DNA of 64,000 nt from assembly GCA_946612115.1 (NCBI GenBank), contig CAMOEI010000003.1, forward strand, positions 81,718 through 145,717, read 5' to 3'. The position numbers and the translations under genes are program-made. The notes beneath the pieces are model-generated. The model worked only from the letters and a program-made list of their open reading frames with translations. It ran no database searches and was not told where the DNA came from. Origin of the DNA: an uncultured Caryophanales bacterium (GTDB lineage: Bacteria; Bacillota_I; Bacilli_A; RFN20; CAG-826). Positions within the stretch are counted from its first letter, which is position 1, and every line of letters starts with the position of its first letter. Shown one piece after another: positions 9,392 through 18,195 of this stretch.

Positions 9392-10948
9392 TTAATAACG
9401 TTTTGTGAACTTATTTAAGTGACGATAAACATGCTTCAATCTTGGGAACATTTTTAGATACACCTTTCGATAAAGTTCTTCATATTGTTGATGAGCAACT
9501 TCATTAGGAGAGAAGGTATCAGTTTTATGACTCATCGCCTCCATTGCTTCTTGGATATTATTAAATTCTCCAGCAGCGGTAAAGACACTGATAGCCTCAC
9601 CTAAAGATGTTGTTTCATAGGTTTGCACTCTACTAACTGGAAGGCCAAAGATATCCGCGGTAATTTGACAAATCGCATCGCTTTGACTACCTCCTCCTGA
9701 AATTCTTAATTCTTTAACTTTATGTCTTTGAGAATGTTCAATGGACTCCAATCCTTCTTTTAAGGCATAGCCAATTCCTTCAATAATTGCGCGATATAAG
9801 TGTTCACGAGTGTGGATATCGCTAAATCCGATGATTCCACCTTTTGCTAAAGGTCTTCTTAGTCCTGGTCCCCAATATGGTTGAAGGACTAATCCATCAC
9901 TTCCTGGTGGAATCTTGGATAAGTTTTTATTCAATAATTCCTCAACCGCCATACTTTGGATTTTGGATTCATCAATTAATTCACTAGCGAAGTTTTTGCT
10001 AAACCATGAAAGCATCCAATATCCTCGATAGACTTGAACCTCCATGTTATACCATCCTTTTGTGGCAGCTGGATAAGCTGGTAAGAATGGTTCTGGTTCA
10101 TGATATTTTTGATTACTTACTTCAATGGTGGATGCGGTTCCATAAGAAATCGCTCCAATAGATTTATCTAGAGCGCCTAATCCTAATGTTTCACAAGCTT
10201 TATCACTACCAGAAGCATAGAGCTTAATTCCTTCTGGTAAACCAGTTTCCTTACAAATCTCACTAGAAATATTTCCGATTACTTCTCCTGGTTGTTTTAA
10301 TTCAAAGAGCATTCTTTTTGGAATTCCAAAAATACATCCTTTAAGAGCTTTTTCTCCATACCATTTTCTAGATTTGAAATTAATTGGATAGTGACCAGTC
10401 AAGTTAGCAGCGGAATCCACTAGTTGACCAGTTAACTTATAAGTTAAATATGTAGAAATATTGACGTATTTATCAACTTTAGACCAAACTTCTGGTTCAT
10501 TTTCTTTAATCCAGTGCGCCATAGTGCGGCTACGATTTAATTTAATCGTATCGCCCATACCAACTAATCTAAATAATGCGCGATAAGTTAAAGGAATTCT
10601 CTCTTTTGCTTTCGCCATTCTTTGATCTAGCCAGAGAATTGAATCTCTAACTGGTTTCATCTCTTTATCTAATTGAACAGAAGAATCTCTAAATGTCGAA
10701 ATAGTGGAACCGATAATTCTATCTAGTTTATCTTTATTTGATTTCACTAATTCTTTTAAACATTCAACAAGGTTTTTATAGTAAAAATCTGGATCTTGTT
10801 CAGCATAACCTTTTTCCTTTGAAAAATATGGTGGGTCATATTTTCTTTTAACAATACCTTCGCACTCTCCTTTTTTGTTAAAAAGAGCGGTTCTTAATGA
10901 TTGTGTACCAAAATCAATTGTTAACACTAAAGGGGATTTTTCGCTCAT
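9392..10948 (-). CDS. FGGY-family carbohydrate kinase (xylulokinase-like)
   Basis: 518 residues from ATG at 10948, chosen because GAGGAAA sits 6-8 nt upstream; an upstream in-frame extension lacks this. FGGY kinases phosphorylate sugars or polyols with ATP. Visible motifs are LTIDFGTQSLRTALF (phosphate 1 loop), WLDQRM (catalytic region), GSDKACETLGLGALD, and ELRISGGGSQSDAICQITADIFGLPV (the C-terminal FGGY-2 signature). The specific sugar is not decided; no transporter or isomerase lies beside it. A 14-bp palindrome 70 bp upstream may bind a regulator. Confidence 0.85.
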   Translation of the reverse strand: MSEKSPLVLTIDFGTQSLRTALFNKKGECEGIVKRKYDPPYFSKEKGYAEQDPDFYYKNLVECLKELVKSNKDKLDRIIGSTISTFRDSSVQLDKEMKPVRDSILWLDQRMAKAKERIPLTYRALFRLVGMGDTIKLNRSRTMAHWIKENEPEVWSKVDKYVNISTYLTYKLTGQLVDSAANLTGHYPINFKSRKWYGEKALKGCIFGIPKRMLFELKQPGEVIGNISSEICKETGLPEGIKLYASGSDKACETLGLGALDKSIGAISYGTASTIEVSNQKYHEPEPFLPAYPAATKGWYNMEVQVYRGYWMLSWFSKNFASELIDESKIQSMAVEELLNKNLSKIPPGSDGLVLQPYWGPGLRRPLAKGGIIGFSDIHTREHLYRAIIEGIGYALKEGLESIEHSQRHKVKELRISGGGSQSDAICQITADIFGLPVSRVQTYETTSLGEAISVFTAAGEFNNIQEAMEAMSHKTDTFSPNEVAHQQYEELYRKVYLKMFPRLKHVYRHLNKFTKRY

Positions 10949-11016
10949 AGTAATTTCCTCACTATCTATTATTTTACACGCAAATAGACGAAAACTTTGA
11001 AAAATTATTACCAAAC

Positions 11017-11030
11017 TAGAACTAGTTCTA
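11017..11030. promoter_or_regulatory. palindrome upstream of the FGGY kinase
   Basis: TAGAACTAGTTCTA is a perfect 14-bp palindrome about 70 bp before the kinase start codon. It could be an operator for a sugar-responsive repressor. No cognate regulator is seen nearby. Confidence 0.4.
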
Positions 11031-11078
11031 AATATTTAATAGAAAAATATTTTTTAAATTTTCCCAAAAATCTCCCTA

Positions 11079-11099
11079 GGAAATCTTTATAAGATTTCC
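11079..11099. promoter_or_regulatory. inverted repeat before the MuF-like ORF
   Basis: Two perfect 9-bp arms (GGAAATCTT and AAGATTTCC) flank TAT. The repeat ends 10 bp before the AGGAGG ribosome site of the plus-strand MuF-like ORF, so it may be an operator or a leader hairpin controlling it. Confidence 0.4.
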
Positions 11100-11120
11100 A
11101 TTATATATAGGAGGACATTT

Positions 11121-11657
11121 ATAATAAAAACACTAAATATCAAATCTAGAAAAAACTGTATTGACTATCTTTTTAAGCTAAAAAATCGAAGGAAAAACGT
11201 ACCTATCGACATAAGAATCAAAAACACCAACTTAATCCAATTAAACGATTTACTAAACAAGAAAATATTTAGGAAAAACGACCTCTTTGTTAATTCAGAT
11301 ACACTGTGGCAAATAACGCAACCCAAGGGAAAGACAAGATCCCACAATCCGCACAATTTAAGCCCTGAAGAAATAATTGATGCCCTATCATCCATGAATA
11401 ATCTTTTTGCAATGTTTAAAAGCAATAATAGATATGGATTATTGACTAGTATTATAGCGAAAAACGGTCAACCGATTTTATTAGTTATCGAAATAGGAGC
11501 TGGATTAATAGGGGATTTAAATGCAAATATAAATAAATTTGTTACAATGTATCAAATCAAAGATTTAAAACAAAAACTAAACTCAATTAATAAAGATGAT
11601 TTTTTATATCTAAATAATTCACTAAAATCAATTATAAACAAAAAGCCTCTTAACTAA
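11121..11657 (+). CDS. MuF C-terminal/PBECR-like (phage nuclease-type) domain protein with apparent AUA start
   Basis: A frame of 178 codons runs from ATA at 11121 to TAA at 11655-11657. A textbook AGGAGG at 11109-11114 sits 6 nt before ATA 11121 (9 nt before a second ATA). No ATG, GTG or TTG occurs in frame until ATG 11394, which would remove half the protein. The C-terminal half (HNLSPEEIIDALSSM, then NNRYGLLTSIIAKNGQPILL, then NKFVTMYQ) resembles the MuF C-terminal domain of phage and polymorphic toxins, a proposed nuclease of the barnase/EndoU/colicin/RelE-like group. Family recall is by eye. It may use a rare AUA start or be a start-less remnant. Its stop lies inside the terminator of an opposing small RNA. 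Confidence 0.5.
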   Translation: MIKTLNIKSRKNCIDYLFKLKNRRKNVPIDIRIKNTNLIQLNDLLNKKIFRKNDLFVNSDTLWQITQPKGKTRSHNPHNLSPEEIIDALSSMNNLFAMFKSNNRYGLLTSIIAKNGQPILLVIEIGAGLIGDLNANINKFVTMYQIKDLKQKLNSINKDDFLYLNNSLKSIINKKPLN

Positions 11658-11809
11658 GAGATTGTTTAACGGAATGCTGACCGATACGAAGGGCCAATCC
11701 CAGCTACCTGATATCAGCTAACGTGAGGGAAACATTATCAATGCCATCTCATCGCTACTTATCTCGAAGCATCTAGTTAAGTGACCGTGACTCACGGTTT
11801 TGCCTAGCT
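11640..11809 (-). ncRNA. structured small RNA, copy 1 of a tandem pair
   Basis: A predicted 170-nt minus-strand transcript with a promoter just upstream (TTTACA, 17-bp spacer, TATTAT) and a terminator at its end (CTCTTA/TAAGAG stem then U5). It shares blocks with copy 2 in the same order: a GTGA-N-TCACG palindrome, GATGCT, AGTAGC, AGCTGATATCAGGT and CGTATCGGTCAGCATTC. GATGCT near the 5' part can pair with AGCATT near the 3' end, closing a multi-branched core. I do not recognise the class with confidence; the raiA motif or another Rfam family is possible. No ORF of interest lies inside. Confidence 0.65.
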
Positions 11810-11815
11810 AAAAAT

Positions 11816-11844
11816 ATAATATAACGCTCAAAAAATTTTGTAAA
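11816..11844 (-). promoter_or_regulatory. sigma-A-type promoter of small RNA copy 1
   Basis: Minus strand: -35 TTTACA, exactly 17 bp, -10 TATTAT. The expected start is near 11809. It begins 2 nt past the U-run of copy 2's terminator, so the two RNA genes are packed back to back. Confidence 0.65.
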
Positions 11845-11845
11845 C

Positions 11846-12023
11846 AAAAAGCCTCTCAATTGAGAGACTTGTTGGTTAGAATGCTGACCGATACGGGGCT
11901 CCAATTGCCCTAACCTGATATCAGCTGACACGGAGCAGGCACGATTGGTTACGTGTACACCCCCGAGCTACTCATCTAGGAGCATCCTTCAAATTCGCCG
12001 TGAATCACGACCTTATCCGGCTA
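11846..12023 (-). ncRNA. structured small RNA, copy 2 of a tandem pair
   Basis: A predicted 178-nt minus-strand transcript homologous to the copy at 11640-11809. It has its own promoter (TTGATT, 17 bp, TATGAT) and its own terminator (CTCTCA/TGAGAG stem then U5). Conserved blocks match copy 1 while the sequence between them has diverged, with some changes that keep pairing (for example GGATGCT with AGCATTC). Divergence with kept structure suggests selection on RNA rather than a recent duplication. Class unknown. Confidence 0.65.
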
Positions 12024-12029
12024 ATTCTC

Positions 12030-12058
12030 ATCATAGATGATTCTTTTTTTCTAATCAA
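12030..12058 (-). promoter_or_regulatory. sigma-A-type promoter of small RNA copy 2
   Basis: Minus strand: -35 TTGATT, 17-bp spacer, -10 TATGAT, expected start near 12023. It lies in the 170-bp gap between the RNA genes and ppdK, divergent from ppdK. Confidence 0.6.
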
Positions 12059-12192
12059 CAGTTATGAATAAAAATAGAAAGATTTTCAATTTTTTTCATT
12101 TGTGTTTTTTTCTCAATGTGTATGTGTGATAAAATATATGACGCTGGTGAGCGAACGTAATGCTCACTTTCTCGCCTATTAGGAGGAAAATT

Positions 12193-14838
12193 ATGGCTGA
12201 AAAGAAATACGTTTACCCCTTTGATGAAGCTTATGGTTTAGGTAAGGAACTCTTAGGAGGTAAAGGTGCTGGTTTAGCTGAAATGATTCACATTGGTGTC
12301 CCAGTCCCAGAAGGATTCACCATCACAACAGAAGCCTGCACACTCTATTATGAAAGTGGAAAACAAATCCCTGAATTCGTCCAAAAACAAATCTTCACCG
12401 CAATCGAAGGTGTTGAAAAGAAAACTGGAAAGAAATTCGGTGGAGACCACAACCCATTATTAGTTTCCGTCCGTTCTGGTGCTAGAGTCTCTATGCCAGG
12501 TATGATGGACACCATCTTAAACTTAGGTTTAAATGAACAAACATGTGCTGCATTAGCAAAAGAAACTAACAATGAAAGATTTGCGATGGATTCCTATCGT
12601 AGATTCATCCTTATGTTCACAAACATCGCCAAAGGTCACCCAAGAACTGACATGGATAAGATGCTTGATGATCTTAAGAAATCCAGAGGTTACAAATTAG
12701 ATACAGAAGTAACCACAGAAGAATTAAAAGACTTAGTTAAGAGATACAAGGAATACTACAAGAAAGTCTTCGGTGAAGAATTCCCAAGTGATCCACGTGT
12801 CCAATTAATGGAAGCTGTTGCTGCGGTCTTCAGATCCTGGGACAACCCAAGAGCGAACATCTACCGTATGCAATACTCAATCCCATATTCATGGGGAACC
12901 GCTGTTAACGTTCAATCAATGGCGTTCGGTAATAAAGGCGAAACTTCCGGTACCGGTGTTGCTTTCTCAAGAAACGCTGCTACTGGTGAAAAGGAAATCT
13001 CTGCTGAATATTTACCAAATGCACAAGGTGAAGACGTTGTCGCAGGTATTCGTACTCCATTACACATCGACGAACTCAAAAGACGTATGCCAGAAGTATA
13101 CGAACAATTCGTCAAAACAATTAAAAACATGGAACTCCATTATCGCGATATGCAAGATATGGAATTCACCGTTGAAGAAGGAAAACTCTACTTCTTACAA
13201 ACTAGAAGTGGTAAGAGAACTCCTGCCGCAGCCTTAAAAATGGCCTGTGATATGGTCGATGAAGGCTTAATCACCAAAGAAGAAGCCGTCTTAAGAATTG
13301 ACCCAGTTTCCTTCGACAAATTATTATTACCAAACTTCGATAAAGACGAATTAGCCGCTGCTCAAGCTAGATTAATTGCCAAAGGCAACCCAGCTGGCCC
13401 AGGAGCAGGAACAGGTGCTATCGCCTTCACTGCTGAAGAAGCAGAACAAAGACACGCTGCCGGAGAAAAAGTTGTTCTCGTTAGAGCAGAAACCTCTCCA
13501 GAAGACTTAGCAGGTATGATCGCTTGTGAAGGTATTCTCACCATGAGAGGTGGCATGACTTCTCACGCTGCTGTCGTTGCTAGAGGTATGGGTAAATGCT
13601 GTATCACCGGTTGTGCTGCTGCATTAATCGATGAAGAAGCAAGAACCTTAACAATCAATGGTAAGGTTTACACCGATAAGGATGTCTTATCCTTAGATGG
13701 TTCCACAGGTAGTGTCTACGCTGGTGATATTAAGAAAGTTGCACCAGACCTCTCCAGTGGTAACTTCGGAAGACTCATGAAATGGGTTGATGATGCTAGA
13801 CAAATGAAAGTCAGAACTAACGCTGATACTCCAAGAGATGCACATCAAGCCAAACTCTTCGGTGCTGAAGGTATTGGACTTTGCCGTACAGAACATATGT
13901 TCTTCGATAAAGACAAGATCTTCTCCTTCAGAAAGATGATTCTTGCTGAAACCAAAGAAGAAAGAGTTGCCGCTTTAGCGGAAATCGAACCATTACAACA
14001 AAAAGACTTTGAAGGTTTATTCGAAGAAATGAACGGATTAAATGTTAACGTTCGTTTACTCGATCCACCTCTACACGAATTCTTACCTCAAGAAGAAGAC
14101 AAGATTGAAGAACTTGCTAAAGCAACAGGCCACTCAGTCGAATTCATTCACAAGAGAATTGAAGAATTACATGAATTCAACCCAATGATGGGTCATAGAG
14201 GATGCCGTTTAGACGTCTCCTATCCAGAAATTGGTGAAATGCAAACCCGCGCTATCGTTAAAGCTGCTATTGCAGTTAATGCTAGAAAAGGTTTACACAT
14301 CGAACCAGAAATCATGATTCCATTAACCTTAGACCTCAAGGAATTCAAATTCGTTAAAGCGATTGTCACAAAGACCGCTGATGAAGTCATTAAGGAAGCT
14401 GGAGTTAACATGAAATATCATGTCGGTACCATGATTGAAATTCCACGTGCTGCTCTTCTTTCTGGAGAGATTGCCGAGGAAGCTGAATTCTTCTCATTTG
14501 GTACAAATGACTTAACTCAAATGACCTTTGGATTCTCTAGAGATGACGCTAGTAAATTCTTACCAGAATACTACAGCAACAAAATCTTTGAAGAAGATCC
14601 ATTCAAGACCTTAGATACCCATGGTGTTGGACGTCTTATCAAACTCTCCGTTAAAGAGGGTAGAGAAACTAGACCAGAACTCCACGTTGGTGTCTGTGGT
14701 GAAACTGGTGGAGAACCAAATTCCATCCAATTCTATCATGACGTTGGATTAGACTATGTCTCCTGTTCACCATTCCGTGTCCCAGTCGCTAGATTAGCCG
14801 CTGCTCAAGCTGCGATTAGACACCCAAGAAATAAATAG
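12193..14838 (+). CDS. ppdK: pyruvate, phosphate dikinase
   Basis: 881 residues from ATG 12193, which follows AGGAGGAAAATT; an upstream in-frame extension of 11 codons lacks a ribosome site. The enzyme interconverts pyruvate, ATP and phosphate with phosphoenolpyruvate, AMP and pyrophosphate, and in anaerobes it often runs glycolysis with pyrophosphate. The N-terminal ATP-grasp part has LGGKGAGLAEM and SVRSGARVSMPGMMDTILNLG. The phosphocarrier His is in GGMTSHAAVVARGMGKCC. The C-terminal PEP/pyruvate barrel has GIGLCRTEHMFF, MMGHRGCRL and GVCGETGGEP with catalytic Cys. Length matches the family. The gene uses more C-ending codons than its neighbours, fitting high expression. Confidence 0.97.
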   Translation: MAEKKYVYPFDEAYGLGKELLGGKGAGLAEMIHIGVPVPEGFTITTEACTLYYESGKQIPEFVQKQIFTAIEGVEKKTGKKFGGDHNPLLVSVRSGARVSMPGMMDTILNLGLNEQTCAALAKETNNERFAMDSYRRFILMFTNIAKGHPRTDMDKMLDDLKKSRGYKLDTEVTTEELKDLVKRYKEYYKKVFGEEFPSDPRVQLMEAVAAVFRSWDNPRANIYRMQYSIPYSWGTAVNVQSMAFGNKGETSGTGVAFSRNAATGEKEISAEYLPNAQGEDVVAGIRTPLHIDELKRRMPEVYEQFVKTIKNMELHYRDMQDMEFTVEEGKLYFLQTRSGKRTPAAALKMACDMVDEGLITKEEAVLRIDPVSFDKLLLPNFDKDELAAAQARLIAKGNPAGPGAGTGAIAFTAEEAEQRHAAGEKVVLVRAETSPEDLAGMIACEGILTMRGGMTSHAAVVARGMGKCCITGCAAALIDEEARTLTINGKVYTDKDVLSLDGSTGSVYAGDIKKVAPDLSSGNFGRLMKWVDDARQMKVRTNADTPRDAHQAKLFGAEGIGLCRTEHMFFDKDKIFSFRKMILAETKEERVAALAEIEPLQQKDFEGLFEEMNGLNVNVRLLDPPLHEFLPQEEDKIEELAKATGHSVEFIHKRIEELHEFNPMMGHRGCRLDVSYPEIGEMQTRAIVKAAIAVNARKGLHIEPEIMIPLTLDLKEFKFVKAIVTKTADEVIKEAGVNMKYHVGTMIEIPRAALLSGEIAEEAEFFSFGTNDLTQMTFGFSRDDASKFLPEYYSNKIFEEDPFKTLDTHGVGRLIKLSVKEGRETRPELHVGVCGETGGEPNSIQFYHDVGLDYVSCSPFRVPVARLAAAQAAIRHPRNK

Positions 14839-14862
14839 TTTCTTTAAGCCAATTTATAAACT

Positions 14863-14892
14863 AACAGCCGCCTAAACCGCGGCTGTTTTTTT
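14863..14892 (+). terminator. intrinsic terminator after ppdK
   Basis: AACAGCCGC/GCGGCTGTT 9-bp stem followed by seven or more T, 24 nt after the ppdK stop. Confidence 0.9.
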
Positions 14893-14969
14893 ATATTTTA
14901 ATTAGGTATTTCAAGTGCAAATACACGCATTTCGCATACATAATTTTTAGCAAACTTGTTAAAAATTTA

Positions 14970-14998
14970 TTTACACATGTGTGAGAAAGATTTATATT
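14970..14998 (+). promoter_or_regulatory. promoter of the large repeat lipoprotein
   Basis: -35 TTTACA, exactly 17 bp, -10 TATATT, about 40 bp before the start codon. A GAAAGGAG ribosome site follows. Confidence 0.6.
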
Positions 14999-15039
14999 AA
15001 AAACAAATTTTTATTTTTCACGAAAGGAGAAAACAAGAC

Positions 15040-18000
15040 ATGAAAAAGAAATTTATCGTTCCAGTTGTCGCGTTAGCTCTTGGTACATCTTCGTTAGCAG
15101 GATGTAAGCAAAGTCCAGCTAAACCAAAAGCTCCAACACTAAGTTCGTTAAAATTTGATACGACAAGCGTACAAATGGAATATGTCTATGAAGCTACAGC
15201 TGTCTCTTTAGACGGATTAAAAGTTTACGCTGTTTATTCCGACGAGAGTGAAGTTGAAGTTTCAGATTACGTCTATGAACCGTCAGATTTAGTAATCACT
15301 AATGAAGATCGCGCAGGCGCAAAATTTGGTACAAAGAAGAAGGTCGCAATCACCTATCAAACCAAATCAAAGAACCTAGAGTTTACAATCAAACCAGAAG
15401 TCGTTGATTGGACAGAAGAAGAAAAAGCTCTTATGACTTCAAATCTTTTAGGAGTCGCGTTACCATTCAACCGCGCTCTTAAAAACAAAACTTACACAGT
15501 TGAATGGGATGCTACAGAAGAAACGCTTTATATTGATGCAGAAGGAACTTATGATCAAGACTCCTTAACTGCCTATAAAGCAACATTCTTATCCACAGAA
15601 GGATGGCAAACATCTACCCAAACATATGGAAACGGCAAAATCGTTAACTTCCAAAAAGAAGTTGCAAGAGAAGGCGAAGCTCCTGCAGTAGTTACTGGTG
15701 CATTCTCTGTTGTTGACAGAACAACAGGCACACCAGCAGAATCAGGCGACTTCGATTTATACGCTCGCGTTGAAGAACCATATGTTAAGGATTGGCCAGC
15801 TGCGACAGCATTAGATTATTCTAAAAAATATAGTAGTGATGCGGATCCTGATGTCTTACCAGCAGCAATCGCAGATTACTATGAAATCTATAGTGAAGCT
15901 GATCAAGGATTTGACGCTATTATTGGTTATACTTCAACCGATCCACAATATGCCCCAGCGGGATGGGGTGTCGGATTATCAGACCCAAGTGGATTCCAAC
16001 AATATATTTCGCCAAAAGAAAATTACGCTGTTTGGTATAAATTCAATGAAGCATCTAAATACTTTGTTGTTCAATTTGACAATTATTACAAACCAGCCAC
16101 AGAATGGCCAGCAGAACAAATCGCTGCATTAGTTGATGATTTTGCTTCTCAAGATTCAATTCCAGCATGGAATGGTGAAGCCAGCGAATACATGGTTAAC
16201 ACCGATGCAAAGCAAATTAGAGTCACTATGCCAGAAGGTACAACCACTGAACAATTATCAGCTGCCGCTACTGCATATAATGCCTACTTAGTGAGCGATG
16301 GACATTACGCACAAAGAACAAAAACTAATGGTTATGTTTCTGAACACTATGAATTAAGCGCTTACGCCGTTGCCTCTAATGGTTACGTCTTTATTATTGT
16401 TAACGCTGTTCAACCTAATGATTTATTTAAAGCAAAAGGTTTCTTCGGACAAGGTTCAACTGAATTATTACCAGAGGCCCTTGGAATTAATAACGTTGCT
16501 GACTATGCATCATTCTATGCAAATCAAGCCGGCACTGATTATGATTACGAGGCACCATATATCAAATTCTATGCAGAAGATGTTGCAACAAAGGTTGCCG
16601 AATTACAAAACACCTTATTAAATAACGGATACTTCTTATCCTATGTTGATGAATATAATGATAATCACTACTATTCACCAGCCCAAGAACTCGATATTTG
16701 TGTCTGGGCATCCTCAGCTGATGCAAGATTAGATATCGTTCATGTTGATAGCGAAGATAAATTATCAACAAGCGAATCGTTCCCAGCAGAAGAAGTCGCC
16801 GCTTTCTTAGGCGAAGGACACGCCAGTGTTCCTGCCCTTAGCGGTGCTTCAAATTACTTATATTCTGATAGTGAAACTTCATTTGAAGTCTTAGCGAGAT
16901 TTGAAAATGCTGAAGCTGCTGCGACTGCATTAGCAACTTATGGAAGTGGCTTATCAGATTACACCGCCAAAGGTGAAAACGTCTTTGTTTCTAATGACGG
17001 TTCAGTCACATTAACTTTATCCACCAACGGATCTTATGTTTCTATCGTTGTTGCAGATAGTGCGGTCTTCCCACTTGCTGGAATTAACGCATTCTTAGAC
17101 GAGGAATTTACAGAAGAACAAGTTCCAGTGATTGCTAAAGGAGAAGGAATCTTATTCTCCAGTAGTGAAGACGAATCAACTGGTGTTTACACTGTTTCAG
17201 TTACCTATGCAGCTGGAGCAGAAGCTGCCAGCGCTGCTAAAACAGCATATGAGGCTGCTTTAGTTGAAAAAGGATTTGCTGAAGCAAATGCTGGTAGTGG
17301 AGTTTATGGAAATACTTCTCTTGCTTTGAAAGTTGAAGTTTCTGTTGAAGGCGCTGTCTTAACAATTAAGTTCTCTTCTATCCTTGTTAATGCAATTAGT
17401 TCAACCTTCATTAACGAACAAGCAAAACTTACTTTCTCCCACTTACCATCAGTTTTAGTGAAATCAAAATATAGCGTTTCTAATGTCACATTTAATGATG
17501 GTTCATTCGGAGTAAAGATAGTTGCAAATGACGATTACAGTTCGGTTGGAGCTGTTGTTTCCGACGCCTTTGGCTCCGATACAGATAATTGGAATTATCG
17601 TGGAACTGATAGTTCTTACAAAACTTGGTATGTTTGTGATCAATTCCATAATGTTCATGTTGCTATTTATGCAGGATATGATTCGAGTAGCAACATCTGT
17701 GTCTTTATTAGATTCTATGTTTATTCAGTAGCTCAAGAAGCATTAAAAACTCTTGGAAAGACCATTCCTGAATTTGATGAATCAACAGCACTTAACAAAT
17801 ATGTCATGGACTATACCTTATATAACTATAAATTAGTCGATACAATGGTTTTATACCAAAATCAAGCTAGCGCTCAGGCTGCTTATGATGCATATATGTT
17901 GTTATTGACGGCCACCGAAGGTTATACAGTTATTGACGCCGATAAAGGTTTGTACACAAATACAGCCCTAGGAGAAGACTATGGCATCATAGTCAAAGTT

Positions 18001-18066
18001 ACAGAAGATGATGGAGACTATTATGTCGAAATCACAGTCGGTTTGCTTTCACTTCTCCAAGCATAA
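15040..18066 (+). CDS. large secreted repeat lipoprotein
   Basis: 1008 residues. A lipoprotein signal ends in lipobox LAGC (Cys about 22), so it should be anchored outside the membrane. Residues about 35-120 resemble a bacterial Ig-like domain (LSSLKFDTTSVQMEYVYEAT...). The rest is some seven loose repeats of about 100 residues, each with an acidic, aromatic strand region, an 'aaYeaaLvskGY'-like helix and a 'FP.EEVAAFLGEG...VPAL' linker. I do not recognise the repeat family. The gene is alone between its own promoter and terminator. A role in binding host or polymer surfaces is possible but unproven. Confidence 0.8.
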   Translation: MKKKFIVPVVALALGTSSLAGCKQSPAKPKAPTLSSLKFDTTSVQMEYVYEATAVSLDGLKVYAVYSDESEVEVSDYVYEPSDLVITNEDRAGAKFGTKKKVAITYQTKSKNLEFTIKPEVVDWTEEEKALMTSNLLGVALPFNRALKNKTYTVEWDATEETLYIDAEGTYDQDSLTAYKATFLSTEGWQTSTQTYGNGKIVNFQKEVAREGEAPAVVTGAFSVVDRTTGTPAESGDFDLYARVEEPYVKDWPAATALDYSKKYSSDADPDVLPAAIADYYEIYSEADQGFDAIIGYTSTDPQYAPAGWGVGLSDPSGFQQYISPKENYAVWYKFNEASKYFVVQFDNYYKPATEWPAEQIAALVDDFASQDSIPAWNGEASEYMVNTDAKQIRVTMPEGTTTEQLSAAATAYNAYLVSDGHYAQRTKTNGYVSEHYELSAYAVASNGYVFIIVNAVQPNDLFKAKGFFGQGSTELLPEALGINNVADYASFYANQAGTDYDYEAPYIKFYAEDVATKVAELQNTLLNNGYFLSYVDEYNDNHYYSPAQELDICVWASSADARLDIVHVDSEDKLSTSESFPAEEVAAFLGEGHASVPALSGASNYLYSDSETSFEVLARFENAEAAATALATYGSGLSDYTAKGENVFVSNDGSVTLTLSTNGSYVSIVVADSAVFPLAGINAFLDEEFTEEQVPVIAKGEGILFSSSEDESTGVYTVSVTYAAGAEAASAAKTAYEAALVEKGFAEANAGSGVYGNTSLALKVEVSVEGAVLTIKFSSILVNAISSTFINEQAKLTFSHLPSVLVKSKYSVSNVTFNDGSFGVKIVANDDYSSVGAVVSDAFGSDTDNWNYRGTDSSYKTWYVCDQFHNVHVAIYAGYDSSSNICVFIRFYVYSVAQEALKTLGKTIPEFDESTALNKYVMDYTLYNYKLVDTMVLYQNQASAQAAYDAYMLLLTATEGYTVIDADKGLYTNTALGEDYGIIVKVTEDDGDYYVEITVGLLSLLQA

Positions 18067-18087
18067 TCTCTTATATTCAAACAATTA

Positions 18088-18115
18088 GACCAAGACCTCA
18101 AATCTTGGTCTTTTT
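18088..18115 (+). terminator. intrinsic terminator after the repeat lipoprotein
   Basis: GACCAAGA/TCTTGGTC stem, 7-nt loop, then TTTTT. Confidence 0.9.
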
Positions 18116-18138
18116 ATATGCGCATGTAATACGAGCAT

Positions 18139-18168
18139 TTGACAAAATATGTTCTAGTCATTTAGACT
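18139..18168 (+). promoter_or_regulatory. promoter of the two-lipoprotein operon
   Basis: -35 TTGACA, 18-bp spacer, -10 TAGACT, 28 bp before the start codon of the next lipoprotein. Confidence 0.5.
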
Positions 18169-18195
18169 TTAAACATATTTTTGAGGTCAATTAAT

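Noticed and set aside
11165-11425. Minus-strand ORF of 86 codons
   Set aside because: It is the shadow of the longer plus-strand MuF-like frame, which has an AGGAGG site and domain similarity.
11640-12023. Repeat pair as a CRISPR array or IS ends
   Set aside because: Two copies of about 175 nt with own promoters and terminators, no spacers, no transposase and no terminal inverted repeats.
11640-12023. Repeat pair as a type III toxin-antitoxin RNA
   Set aside because: Those RNAs are short repeats upstream of and on the same strand as the toxin; here the RNAs are downstream and antisense.
12160-12192. Longer PPDK start (MLTFSPIRRKI)
   Set aside because: AGGAGG sits directly before ATG 12193; the extension has no ribosome site or family match.
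12912-13130. ORFs opposite ppdK, gyrB, dnaK-like codon-rich genes
   Set aside because: Shadows of strongly coding frames; no ribosome sites or family matches.
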